Below the pieces are notes generated by a model, which was given only the letters and a program-made list of their open reading frames with translations, had not been told where the DNA came from and searched no databases. Positions 1 through 10,055 of a DNA stretch of 64,000 nt are shown piece after piece. Both the position numbers and the translations under genes were made by a program. This DNA is from Gonocerus acuteangulatus (taxonomy: Eukaryota > Arthropoda > Insecta > Hemiptera > Coreidae). The DNA is taken from NCBI GenBank assembly GCA_946811695.1, contig OX328124.1:29506148-29570147 (forward strand), in the 5' to 3' direction. The first letter of the stretch is position 1. Every line of letters starts with the position of its first letter.

Positions 1-229
1 AAATGGTGGCTGCCTAGAATGGTGGATTCTGCATACCAAAAACCATATAATTCAGCTAAACGATTTCATACAGATGATCTACAGTTATTTTTTGCAAGCC
101 GGTAATTATTTTCAACGCCACTTCTGCTCTTACTGTGTAAGTTTTTTTTGAATTTTTGGCAAATTCATTATCATTTTAAAGCCCCTTTTTTAAATGATGA
201 AAATTTTTGGGCTATCGCCCTTTTCAGGA

Positions 230-566
230 TACGGTTACAGCTTTTATTTTTTTCGGAAGAAAAGCCAGCAGCCCTTAGGAATCGAACCTGCCACCCTTTT
301 CAGGATACGGTTACAGCTTTTATTTTTTTCGGAAGAAAAGCCAGCAGCCCTTAGGAATCGAACCTGCCACCCTTTTCAGGATACGGTTACAGCTTTTATT
401 TTTTTCGGAAGAAAAGCCAGCAGCCCTTAGGAATCGAACCTGCCACCCTTTTCAGGATACGGTTACAGCTTTTATTTTTTTCGGAAGAAAAGCCAGCAGC
501 CCTTTGGAATCGAACCTGCCACCCTTGTCATAGAGTTTTCAAGCCTTAACACTCACTACCACCGGG
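230..566 (-). repeat. tRNA-derived SINE (type 3) with internal 76-bp tandem array
   Basis: A 76-bp unit containing the box-B-like stretch GGAATCGAACCTGCCACCC is repeated about four times; the CGGAAGA marker recurs at 254, 330, 406 and 482. The last unit runs on into a tRNA-like head (reverse strand) ending near CCACCGGGTGAA. This matches the type-3 SINEs at 36435-36645 and 43590-43800. I read this as one SINE copy, minus orientation, whose middle part was tandemly amplified. The small open frames across it only reflect repetition. Confidence 0.65.
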
Positions 567-1849
567 TGAATTCATTGGCAATTGAATTACTTTGCATTGC
601 CGCTTGTGATTAATTTCATTATCTGATCCTGTAAATAAAACTTATTTTAAAGCTGTTTTATTTTAATTTGTATTAGTAAATCCTTTGTTTTTAATTTCGC
701 TGTGAGGTGAGATAAATATCGTCTCCTCAAACATTGATACATAATTTTGTTTTCTTGCGTGCCGTTCTGCTATAAATAGTGCAATGACGTCTTTAGCAGG
801 GAGCATTCCGCAGTTAAACTTGAACCATCACACCTCTCAAATTCATTCTTCAATACAGCTTTTATAATACTGGCTTCTATTAGTTTCTTGTTGATGTTTG
901 CTATTTATTTGCGAAGCTGTTTTTCATCTGTTTTGATATCATATATCAGGTGGGTAGATTCTGTTTCTTTATCGGATTTCCTCTTGCATGTCCTCAAAGG
1001 CTTATTGAGCGAAGAAATCTGGAATATCTTCGGTAGTAAGCAGTTTCTCGCTTAGGAAAGTCTCGAGGAAGCATCGACTAACGAGTATTTCATCCGGCAA
1101 GCAGTAAAGGGATTAAATTTATACTGTACGAAAGGCAAAGAATAATATAGGTATTAATAGGATATTTAGGAGCTGTTTACCTCTTGTTTCTCTTTATCAT
1201 ATTGCATCAGTAAATTCAGGTTTATTTTTAGCAGTGAATCGTTAATTGAGGCGTTTAAAATCAAAACAGCACACATCACTGAAACCAAATTGTTCAGAAA
1301 ACACCAAAAACAGAACAATTCGTATGATTAATTTTATACGTGTGTATAATTTTCTTAAAAGTTGTAAGCTTCACAGACGCTTGTTTTAGAGGAATTTGAG
1401 AAGGTTATCTGTTGCATTATCTATTTTGAAGGCATTTTTATTTTTGAAGTGTCTTACTTAGTTTTAAAATTCACTGATGTATGTCTTATTTTAAAACTAC
1501 CTTACCACTTCAACGTTAAAAAACAGTATGATCTATTCTGGTTTGAAAATCTTTTTTACCAGTGCATAGAGGAGATTTTGAACTCTTAAAATGAATTGTT
1601 ATCTCAAAATCGTAAAAATAGTGATGTGTCATGTTTTGATTCTAGACTCCTCATTTATGAGAAACCTAAATGTGTAATAAGCCGGTGTAATGTTATTAGA
1701 ACACCAGTTGAAAAATATTACTTGCATATTCTATAATTTAGTCTGTGGCTGATTTTAGTGAATTTGTATTTAAAGCTACGACAGTGAAAAAATAGTTTAT
1801 CGTAGTAAAGAAGAAATATTTACTTACAAAACCATTTAATCAATTAAGT
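567..1849. other. AT-rich DNA, nothing recognised
   Basis: No ORF, repeat end or RNA gene could be recognised here by eye. It may contain decayed repeat sequence. Confidence 0.5.
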
Positions 1850-2427
1850 AATTTAGGATGAAATATTCTATGTTTGATAAAATAGTTTATTAACAGGCAT
1901 GAAAAGTTTTGGTAACTTTGTATACTTTCCTTATTATCTCGGAAACGGTTGAGAATCTTTGTAAACAGAAGATTACCATTAGAAAGCTTACTAAATGCTC
2001 TACAAAAACGGTTCTGAAGAAAGTTTTGATTAGGCGATGTCAATCGGAGAAATAAGTGTTTAAAACTTTAAAGTACTTGATTTCGCCTATTCGAACTGTT
2101 CTTTTTGTCTGTTTTTATTCCTTGTTATTTTTTAATTTCTTATAGTTGGATAATGTATTTGAAAATAAAGCAGGTTAAGTAAAATAAGAAGAACAATTTA
2201 ATGGTAGAAATATGGATTTCCAAGATATAGCTTTTCAACTGCCAAGCGGGGGCCTTTCTGGGGTTCGCCGACCCATCCAGGTAAGATCATAAATCAAGAC
2301 CTTTCAAGAAATGTGGAACCAAAATAATAACTGTTTCTATTTTAATCATTCCAAATGAGACTAGGGATAAGAACGGAACCGCTCTAAGATGATGCAGTTC
2401 CTGCGAGTCGGACTTTTTTTTTAATGA
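1850..2427 (+). mobile_element. HINE-A element, 5'-truncated (Helentron/DINE-1-like)
   Basis: The stretch aligns by eye with the 3' half of the fuller copy at 61101-63014: shared words include GAAAAGTTTTGG, GATGTCAATCGGAGAAATAAG and GTCTGTTTTTATTCCTTG. It ends with the family terminus, CTAAGATGATGCAGTTCCTG then GAGTCGGACTTT. The terminus contains the short hairpin GCAG-TTC-CTGC. A short ATG frame at 2213-2281 ending CAG|GTAAG looks like a first exon, but it lies in sequence conserved in other copies and is therefore not called as a gene. Confidence 0.7.
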
Positions 2428-2908
2428 GTTAAGAAATTAATTTAGTGCAATTTTATGCTAAAGGAGAAATCAATTTTTATTATCACGTGGGATGACAAAT
2501 AACTTATGTTTTATGATTAATAATTATTAATTATCAAACAGTAGTTTTTTTGGAAGATAAATTATAGTTGATCCTCTAAGATAATTTGAATTATTTATCG
2601 TAGAATATTCGAATTTATGACTGCAATTATTCTTATCATAAATTGGAACATTTGATAGATAGTAGCTTAAAACACTCTTCAATTTATTACTTTTCCTCTG
2701 GAATGTTTATTAGTGTTATAAATGGCGTATAAATTTTATATTTATCATTTACTATTCAAAATTCTATGAATGTTTTTCTAAAAACTACATACTTCGCATA
2801 TAACGTTTATAATCGTAAATCGATCTTGTTGAACCTTGTTACATTGACGAAGCGGGGAAGTACAGATAATTTACATTACAATAGACATTTCTATGGTTCT
2901 CATACAGC

Positions 2909-2963
<55 letters not shown>
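2428..2963. other. AT-rich DNA ending in a (TA)n tract
   Basis: Nothing coding is seen. A pure TA microsatellite occupies about 2911-2963 and abuts the hammerhead palindrome that starts at 2964. Confidence 0.6.
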
Positions 2964-2967
<4 letters not shown>

Positions 2968-3027
2968 TAATAGGAAAACCAACAAACTCCAAGGTCTCCA
3001 CCACAAATGATTTATTTTATTCACTCA

Positions 3028-3067
3028 AAGCAAGCTTTCGGAGTCTACAGCTCCATCCTCAGTGCTT
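3028..3067 (-). ncRNA. Hammerhead ribozyme, minimal PLE type (left arm)
   Basis: Exact mirror of the plus-strand motif at 3147-3186. The core CTGAGGA, a GGAG/CTCC stem II, GAAA and a very short stem III are all present on the minus strand. Cleavage competence is not shown by sequence alone; such minimal forms are thought to act as dimers. Confidence 0.6.
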
Positions 3068-3146
3068 CCAGTTCTTCACTGCAGGCGGTTCACCCGTAGA
3101 CACCCGTAGTGAGTCTACGGGTGAACCGCCTGCAGTGAAGAACTGG

Positions 3147-3186
3147 AAGCACTGAGGATGGAGCTGTAGACTCCGAAAGCTTGCTT
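3147..3186 (+). ncRNA. Hammerhead ribozyme, minimal PLE type (right arm)
   Basis: Stem I AAGC/GCTT encloses core CTGAGGA (3152-3158), stem II GGAG/CTCC with a 7-nt loop, then GAAA (3175-3178) and GCTT. One unpaired A lies between stem I and the core. Stem III is only one pair with a tiny loop, as described for hammerheads of Penelope-like elements. Confidence 0.6.
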
Positions 3187-3284
3187 TGAGTGAATAAAAT
3201 AAATCATTTGTGGTGGAGACCTTGGAGTTTGTTGGTTTTCCTATTATGATGCAGTACCACCACCGTCCAGCCAAATCAATGTCA

Positions 3285-3286
<2 letters not shown>

Positions 3287-3335
<49 letters not shown>
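3287..3335. repeat. (TA)n microsatellite
   Basis: Pure TA dinucleotide run to the right of the hammerhead palindrome. Confidence 0.95.
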
Positions 3336-3336
<1 letters not shown>

Positions 3337-3483
3337 TTTAATTACATAATATCACAACATTATTCGCAATATTATTCAATAAATCAAATACTTTCTTCTC
3401 TAAAGTATCGAATTCAATTTCCTTGCTTTATATCCTTGAATATACTTTCTATTCAGCTAAACAAAAAATAAATAAGTAATAAA

Positions 3484-3668
3484 TCCCGTAATAGGGCCCA
3501 GATGGGCACATAGTCTGATTCTTGACCATAATACACTCTAGGGAGATAGTGTGGTCAGGCCTATGCTCCGCCCGCCGGATTTTCCCCTTTGAGTCCATTT
3601 TGGTCCATGAACTGAGGTCCTCCAGCATATAAGTCGAGTGCTCTACCACTGAGCTAACCTCGCCCCCA
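3484..3668 (-). repeat. tRNA-derived SINE (type 1), internally shortened
   Basis: Read on the minus strand it begins GGGGGCGAGGTTAGCTCAGT, a tRNA A-box-like head, and ends with a tail containing the words AGTGTATTATGGTCAAGAATC and GGGCCC also found in the copies at 12375 and 48810. The middle part of the full-length form is missing. Confidence 0.7.
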
Positions 3669-4291
3669 GCATTTAATCAACTGCTGTCAATAAATCCTTT
3701 TTTTGTCCCCAATTATTAAGCTATTCTTCCCAGTAACGCCATTTCTGGACTCCGACTCTCAAACGATGATACCAGAAGATTAATTATATTACCTAAGATA
3801 AAATATATTCAGTTATCTCGAAAAGTACCAATAGTTGGCCTATTGAAATTTAGTGTTATTTCACTAATATTATTAACCTCACTCTCGATCAGGTTTCATT
3901 TCTTGATACAATTTCCATGCACAGTCTGTGTGATATTTATAATTTTTTACTGATATAATGTATGATCTATATTTGGAACAGAAGCACATTTTTTTTGCTG
4001 TTCGATAAAATAATCTACGGTTTTTCCCAAGTATTTTCAAGGCCAGATTTATCTACGCTGTGATTTTTACTGTTAGGGTTTGGCTCATTTATTTTTTTAT
4101 CCATGTCCTCGTTAGAAACATGAATTGTGATGTTACAGACTTTTTTGGGGGAGGGGGGTTCATTAATTTATTGATTTTTTTTTATTAATAATTCTCATCC
4201 ATTTTTACCTTTTAAGTAACTTTCTGATTCCGTCCTTTCTTTAAATGATTTGTTCGTCTGGAACAACTGTTTTCAGTTCTGCTAGAAGAAA
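3669..4291. other. AT-rich DNA, nothing recognised
   Basis: No feature recognised between the type-1 SINE and the HINE-B copy. Confidence 0.5.
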
Positions 4292-5349
4292 TAAAAGGCC
4301 GTCACGCAGGAGCTGCATAACTAAGCACTTTCCTCAGAATTTGGGTAGTGTAGACTGCTTTCCAGAACAATTTGCTTAAAATATCCTACATAAATAAAAT
4401 AAAAACATGAATAGTTCTCTTTTAAATTTGTAATGAGTAACTGATGAATTATTAATTTGCTTCCAGAGTTATGTTTACACAAGGTACCTACTACACTACG
4501 TAATAAATACAAAAAACCTCATATTATCGTATTTTGATCTAACGCAGGAACAGGATACAGTCCCTCTAGATACAAAGCGCTCCTTGCGGCGGCTTTGTGA
4601 ACCTACGTCTGGCGGGCTTTTCTATTGAAATATATTACAAAGTAAACCCTCGCTTTCCGATTGACCGACTCAGCTCATTTTACAACACTTCTTTCTCATG
4701 AGTTACCCACGACGTATACCGCGTTTCGTTTCAATACACCAGAAATTACGACCGGTATGAGTATATTAGGAATTTGGGTCCGGAGTAAACCCCCCTTCTA
4801 ATGAACCGATTTAGTTTATTTTTACAACACATATTTACCTGTAGATTACCACTACGAATACCGAGTTTCGTCGAAATATACCAAAAATCACGGCTGATAG
4901 TGGCGAATTGGTATTGTGGGTCCGGAGTAACCCCCCCCCCCCCTCCTAATGAACCGATTTAGTTTATTTTTACAACACATATTTACCTGTGGATTGCCAC
5001 TACGAATACCGAGTTTCGTCGAAATATACCAAAAATCACGGCTGGTAGTGGCGAATTGGATTGTGGGTTCGGAGTAAACCCCCCCCCCCCTCCTAATGAA
5101 CCGATTTAGTTCATTTTTATATCTCACTTTTCTCTCTATATTACCACTTCGAATACCAAGTTTCGTTGAAATATAACAAATATTATGGCTGACATGGTCA
5201 AATTAGTGTTTTGGGTTCGGGGTAAACCCCCCCTTCCGGCGGACCGACTTTGGTGGTTAACGAACTCGTTCAATCGTTTGCTAATTGAATGCTATATACC
5301 AAGTTTCGTGACGAAAAAACAAAAACTCTGGCCGCTATCGTGTTAACAG

Positions 5350-5427
<78 letters not shown>

Positions 5428-5547
5428 AACGGGGGTCATTTTCGGTGTCTACTGGGTAGGATCGATAAAGATTTGAAGAAATTCTTCAAAAATTCCGTCA
5501 TGAGTCCAACCTCAATAGCTACTTTCCTTCGGAGGAAAGTGCTAAAA
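4292..5547 (-). mobile_element. HINE-B element, near full length (Helentron/DINE-1-like)
   Basis: On the minus strand it starts with TAGCACTTTCCTCCGAAGGA, which folds as an 8-bp hairpin. A (TA)n tract follows (5357-5421), then several internal repeats of about 145 bp marked by a C-rich run (near 4790, 4930, 5080, 5225). It ends at GCAGCTCCTGCGTGACGGCC just left of 4300. The subterminal inverted repeat AGCACTTTCCTC / GAGGAAAGTGCT is present. This layout matches non-autonomous Helentron relatives such as Drosophila DINE-1. No Rep/helicase coding sequence is seen. Confidence 0.75.
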
Positions 5548-5639
5548 GCACTAAATATCATTCCTGCTTTATCATCAAATATTATATCTTGCTATTAACT
5601 TTTTGGAGGTAATTCATTGAAAAATAAGTTTGAATAAGC

Positions 5640-5990
5640 ATTCTTCCCTGTGCTCCAGCTGTCTCTCCATCGGTCGAAAAACTCGAATGCCTACCTGATT
5701 ACTTGTTTTTAAGACATACTTCAATCGCTGGAGAGAAAACCTGGAGCACAGAGAACTATATATTTTATTGGATTTCATGAAATGGTTGGAATTCGGCAAA
5801 GTGTAAAAACGTCTTAATACATTTTCACCATGGTCACCGAACTGCTTGATTTGGTTTTTCTCCATTCTCTGTTATTCATTGCTGACGAAGGCTATTTAAG
5901 AATAGCCGAAACGTCCGGAATATATATTTCTCTAAACATCTGACGTTTCTTCTTGTAGCCGAATCCCAACCATTCTTTCACTTCTTATTT
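5640..5990 (+). mobile_element. PLE terminal-repeat fragment with hammerhead
   Basis: The fragment carries a hammerhead fold at 5878-5919. About 40 bp downstream lies the phrase TAGCCGAATCCCAACCATTC, which recurs near 20450 and, diverged, near 25035. No reverse transcriptase or endonuclease frame is visible. Limits are approximate. Confidence 0.5.
5878..5919 (+). ncRNA. Hammerhead ribozyme, minimal PLE type
   Basis: Core CTGACGA at 5882-5888, perfect 7-bp stem II GGCTATT/AATAGCC with loop TAAG, then GAAACGTC at 5908-5915. Stem III is one pair with a two-base loop. Stem I is weak and relies on G-U pairs. Confidence 0.7.
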
Positions 5991-6048
5991 TACTAACACT
6001 TATCTCTTTATGCATTTCATTTTTTCTATTTATTTATTTTTTTTCTAG

Positions 6049-6085
6049 GTGAGTTCCTTAATTGACGTTTTAGAAGATAACCCAG
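6049..6085 (+). other. Possible 37-bp microexon
   Basis: A long T-rich tract ending CTAG precedes 6049 and GTATTC follows 6085, so the stretch is bounded by plausible splice sites. In the open frame it would encode VSSLIDVLEDNPG, with a phase-1 end. It begins GTGAGT, like the stretch at 42506. No neighbouring exon was found to support a gene. Confidence 0.2.
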
Positions 6086-6956
6086 GTATTCTATTTTAAT
6101 ACTTCTATCACTTAATAACTACACACCGTTCAATTTTTATTAAACGTTATCATCAATACGTATGAAATCTACAAACTCGATTAAGACTTTTCCCTGATCT
6201 CGACCTAGCTCATTTCGTGGATGTTGTGTTATAATATTAATTATTCATCTTAATATTGTAATCGACCCCTTTTTTGGATTGCGTGTGTTAGATTATAATC
6301 CGTCTGGATTATTACGTAATACTTAAAGCAACACATATTTATAACAGCTGCCCAAGGACCAAACCATGTTGGATACACTATTTCCCTTGTGTTCACCGAT
6401 GTGTAGCAATACATTAAGCGTGGTTAGTGTTTGAATGGCTAACAACCTATAGTTATCCCAGCCCTGGAACTTATGATGTTGCTTCACGAGAAAAATAATT
6501 ATTTATATACAGATATTAAAGATTAACTAATGAGTTTCACGAAAATATGTGTTGTTAAATAAAAAAAAAAAAAAAAAAAAAAAAAACTTAAGTAGCCTTT
6601 ATGTTTTGCGCAGAATGTATCCGTATTGACCATCTGCTTTGTAAAAGAATTTTAGGATACATATTAGAAGAAGTAAAGTTTTTATAACAAAGAAATGTAG
6701 CAATGTTTGGCTTTTATTTACGAATAGTAAATGGTATTGCTTAAAACAATTTGCTAATTTAATTTTTTTGTAGATGGAGGCTATTACTGCTTAAAATTTT
6801 CGAATTATCAACTTCTATCGTAATTTGGGTTTTTTCGTTTTTTTGGTTTGCTTTTTTATCCTTTGACTTCCCTTGCCGTTTTGAGCTGATTCTAGCTATT
6901 ATGAAATACATTAAAGCTGCTGGTCAAAATATTATTTAAAAAAACTCTTTTATTAA
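6086..6956. other. AT-rich DNA with a poly-A tract
   Basis: A run of about 27 A residues lies at 6560-6586. Nothing else is recognised. Confidence 0.5.
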
Positions 6957-7180
6957 TATCGTCCTTACCATGTCAAACTATCGAATATGCTAATCGGGGC
7001 GAGAGAACGAACATTGACGAAATAATGTTTTGAAAAATGGCCGTATTCGATACTTTATTTAAGGCATTAAAGGCTCTTCTATAAAGGGGTTAGAGTTGTG
7101 ACAATTTGCTACAAGCCGTATCTTCCACAATCCAAGAGCAATGTCTCGCATATGAAAAACAAGATCTTGCATATTCGATA
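6957..7180. mobile_element. MITE of the CCATGTCAAACTATCGAATA family, decayed
   Basis: The left end has TACCATGTCAAACTATCGAA and the right end has TTGCATATTCGATAG in inverse orientation. Better copies lie at 12052-12292 and 53102-53428. The interior shares the words AAGCCGTATC, GGGGTTAGAGTTG and GTATTCGATACTTTA with those copies. Confidence 0.6.
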
Positions 7181-7255
7181 GCTTCAATTATGTACATTTA
7201 ATATCCTAGACATAAGTACAATTTGTGCTCTAGTTTTCAGTAACATTTCCCTATT

Positions 7256-7862
7256 TCACTGTTGTGGGCCTAATAACAAAGAATCTTTTGAGTGTTTGAT
7301 TTCATAGATATTTCGACAAGAAACGTGTCCTGAAAACACATATTTCTTATTTTTCCTAACGAAACATTTGACGAAAAATATACTCCATTCAATTAGCCGA
7401 TACTGTAATTTTACGATTAACGCCTCTGCCATTTTCAACAACTTTCTATCGAAATCTCCCACAAGTAATTAGTATCTCTCCTTTCCTTGTTATGTATCGA
7501 CCTTTTCATATAACTAGTTTTTCCTGTATTTATTATGAGTCCCAAATCTTGCTCTATACTCCTGAATTCATCAGAAGCGAGCAATGCTGCTTTGGTACTC
7601 TCATGTGGTGTTACCACATCATCTTCACGTAAGCCATGTATTGTGTGAGCCTATTGTATATTGCGCCGCTAGAAATGGTCTTCATGTTTAGGATTGCTAC
7701 TTCTAGAGCGAGGGTATTGTACAGTCTGACAATGGATCCCCTTGTCTTGAGCCACTGTTAACCTCAAAGCTATTAGAGACGCCTACTCCGATCTTGACCC
7801 TGCTACGTGTACCTCCTAGTGTCTTCCTCGCCAATCATACAGCTTACTCGTCATTCCTAGTC
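7256..7862 (-). pseudogene. LINE (non-LTR) reverse transcriptase fragment, broken
   Basis: Conceptual minus-strand translation gives the RT motif NSGSRQGDPLSD (around 7724-7760). Further on come EVAILNMKTISSGAIYN, LTQYMAY (around 7624-7647) and GLIINTGKTSYMK. These fit the RQG, YADD-region and K-T motifs of LINE ORF2 reverse transcriptases. Frame changes occur between the blocks and the aspartates after the YMAY block are displaced, so it is non-functional. The upstream part is cut off near a type-2 SINE at 7895. The clade cannot be assigned with confidence. Confidence 0.7.
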
Positions 7863-7894
7863 ATGTCTCCGTATATTATTATTATTATTATTTT

Positions 7895-8045
7895 TTTACG
7901 GTGTATGTACATCTAGGACATTAGCGCCGACATCCAGGGTACAGCGAGAAATTTTCCCAGCGAGCCCTGAGATGAGAAAATTCCTGCCGGAGGTGGGAAT
8001 CGAACCCACCATCTCCCGGAAAAACAACGAAGCTAATTGCTCAAC
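7895..8045 (-). repeat. SINE (type 2, GCGCCGTAAA tail), decayed
   Basis: The minus strand shows the box-B-like GGTGGGTTCGATTCCCACCT and the tail GGCGCTAATGTCCTAGATG, as in the better copy at 13740-13912. The tRNA-like 5' head is diverged beyond recognition. Confidence 0.65.
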
Positions 8046-8232
8046 AAATTTTACTCTCGCCAAGATCTTTCAATTGATATTCCAATAATAAAAACAAAGA
8101 ATAAATAACAGAAGATATTATATCAGACAAACGCTCTGTTATTTTTAGATTATATTTTTTATCTTTTTCATAATATATGTATAAATATAAGTATTACACA
8201 AATTATTTTAGAGATATCGCCGTTTTTTTATT

Positions 8233-8275
8233 GTCATACTGATGATGTGGAGTTTTCCTTGAAATCGGTTTCTTC
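8233..8275 (+). ncRNA. Candidate hammerhead ribozyme (variant)
   Basis: CTGATGA at 8239-8245 is the canonical core. A short GGA/TCC stem II follows, then GAAA at 8261-8264 and TCGGTT, giving a one-pair stem III with a four-base loop. Stem I is not convincing. A following AATAAAAATGTATTAAGAGG fits the AT-rich sequence behind other PLE hammerheads. Confidence 0.4.
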
Positions 8276-8719
8276 GAATAAAAATGTATTAAGAGGTTGG
8301 CATTGTTATCGTTTTTACAAACAACCTATATCTTAAAATATTTGTCTCGTGACCCTGAAGAATGTTACCAAATACAGCATTTGAATTGTGCCAAACATAA
8401 AGCCTTTTCTATTTCGAAAATATAAAATTCATGGTCACTTGCGCTCAAAAACTATCCTGTTTATAGATTAAAACGTCCTATTCATGGTTTAGTTGCAAAG
8501 TTATAAAGTTGTGTCCCGTTTCATATTGTTTTCCTCATGTTTATTTCTGAAGTACGAAGGCTAATTTGTACCGAGGTTTTGTTATTCCACTGTATTTTCC
8601 AGAATTCCTAGGCTGATTGAGTTTGTGGTCTGATTTGAGAACAACAGTTGTGTCCTTTGGAACTAATGCAGCAAATTATTAGTTTTTCTTGGTCTAGAAT
8701 TCAAAATATTCACGAAAGC

Positions 8720-8909
8720 CAGTGGCGTAACAGCCAGGCCCGCAGGGCCCTGCGGTGCGGGGGGAGGCAACGAATAGGGGCCCAAAACATTTATAAAATT
8801 TTTTGAATTTTCTGTCAATGTTAAATTAACGGGTGTGATCTTAAGCCCGGGGAGGGCGGCCCTAAAGACAGTTTTGCGGGAGGGCCCGTCAAAAACTGTT
8901 ATGCCCCTG
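8720..8909. mobile_element. hAT-like MITE, 190 bp
   Basis: Terminal inverted repeats CAGTGGCGTAAC (left) and GTTATGCCCCTG (right) bound a GC-rich non-coding core. The 8-bp flanks, acgaaagc and aaggtagc, agree at only five positions, so the target duplication is decayed or uncertain. Confidence 0.55.
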
Positions 8910-10055
8910 AAGGTAGCACCCTAGTCAAAGCACAAACTACGATATGACTTGTAATTTGCAATCATTGAGGTAAATCCCACTTCTTCGCTACTTCCCTATT
9001 TTAGAGAATCAACATATTCTTCACTATTTGTATTTTTGTTGTAATTTTATTTATAATTTTGTTCATTGCTAATGTAGTAAGGTTATTCGCTGGATGGTTT
9101 GCGCTGTGTGTTTGTGAGTACATGTCTCTGTACTCTGGTGGAAGGGGGGGGAGGGGGTCAGTCAACCGTGCTACAGACAGATCGATATACTCGGCGCTCG
9201 TTCCGCGCCAGCCACCGCGAGCTCTTCTTATATCTTACATCTAAACTAAACTTATTCCTTACATTTACTCTCCATTTTAGTATTTAAATAGTATTATAAT
9301 AAATACATTCTAAAATACAACTATCAATTATATCTGAACAACAAACCGAAATATTACTGTCTTCGAATGAGGAATGTAGCTGGATACAGAATCCGTGTCG
9401 CCAAATATACACCAAAATATTTGCAGGGAAAATGAATGTCATTCTTTCCATAAGAACTGGTTATAGGTAGCTATTGACCATTGCAGTCGCAATAAATAAA
9501 TAATCTGCGTATGAAGGCGCCTATTTGAATGGAATTTGTTTGTAATTTAGGGAACCGCCGTTAAATTATTTTTGCTCCTGAGGGAAATGGGTAATTTCGT
9601 TTTCCCACTATGCCTCTCTAGATTATCGATTTATTTTTGCGCAAGCATATTTTATTCAGAACAATTTTGACAGTCAGCGAAATCACCCAGATTACAGAAC
9701 TATTGATTCATTGGTAATTGGCTTGGGAGGGGGAGTATATGCAACTGTTTCAAATTGTTAAAATTGATTTTCGGTTTCCGAGCATTTCCAGAAAGAATAA
9801 GAGTCGGTAATATAGAGAAAAGAGTATATGCTGATCGTTTTTATATCAGTCGTTGACCCGTGAATACGGTTCCTCAAACGCAACAATATCATTTTCATGC
9901 GTAAAATATAAAATTTAAATGTGGCGTGGAATTGTGTTGCAACAACAAAAATAATTTTTTGAAGAATTACCATACTAAATTATTAGTTAATCAGTTCATG
10001 AAATATGTTGAACACGAGGAACATATGTTTTTTTGCCAAAAAACACCTTCGTAAC
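8910..10055. other. No gene recognised; short CpG-rich patch
   Basis: Positions 9120-9230 are G-rich then CpG-rich (GGCGCTCGTTCCGCGCCAGC), unlike the surroundings. The overlapping short frames there show no known domain. The rest is plain AT-rich DNA. Confidence 0.4.

Larger units (their letters stand above)
2964..3250. mobile_element. Head-to-head pair of PLE terminal repeats forming a 138-bp-arm palindrome
   Basis: Positions 2964-3101 are the reverse complement of 3113-3250, with an 11-bp spacer at 3102-3112. No mismatch was noticed between the arms. Each arm carries one hammerhead-ribozyme fold (minus strand 3028-3067, plus strand 3147-3186). The block is flanked on the left directly by (TA)n and on the right by about 36 bp and another (TA)n. 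Penelope-like elements are known to carry minimal hammerheads in their terminal repeats and to insert in complex or inverted arrangements. No reverse transcriptase is present here. Confidence 0.7.

Noticed and set aside
2213..2281. ATG frame ending CAG|GTAAG, resembling a first exon with a strong donor.
   Set aside because: It lies within the conserved 3' half of HINE-A; related sequence near 62840-62885 shows it is repeat sequence.
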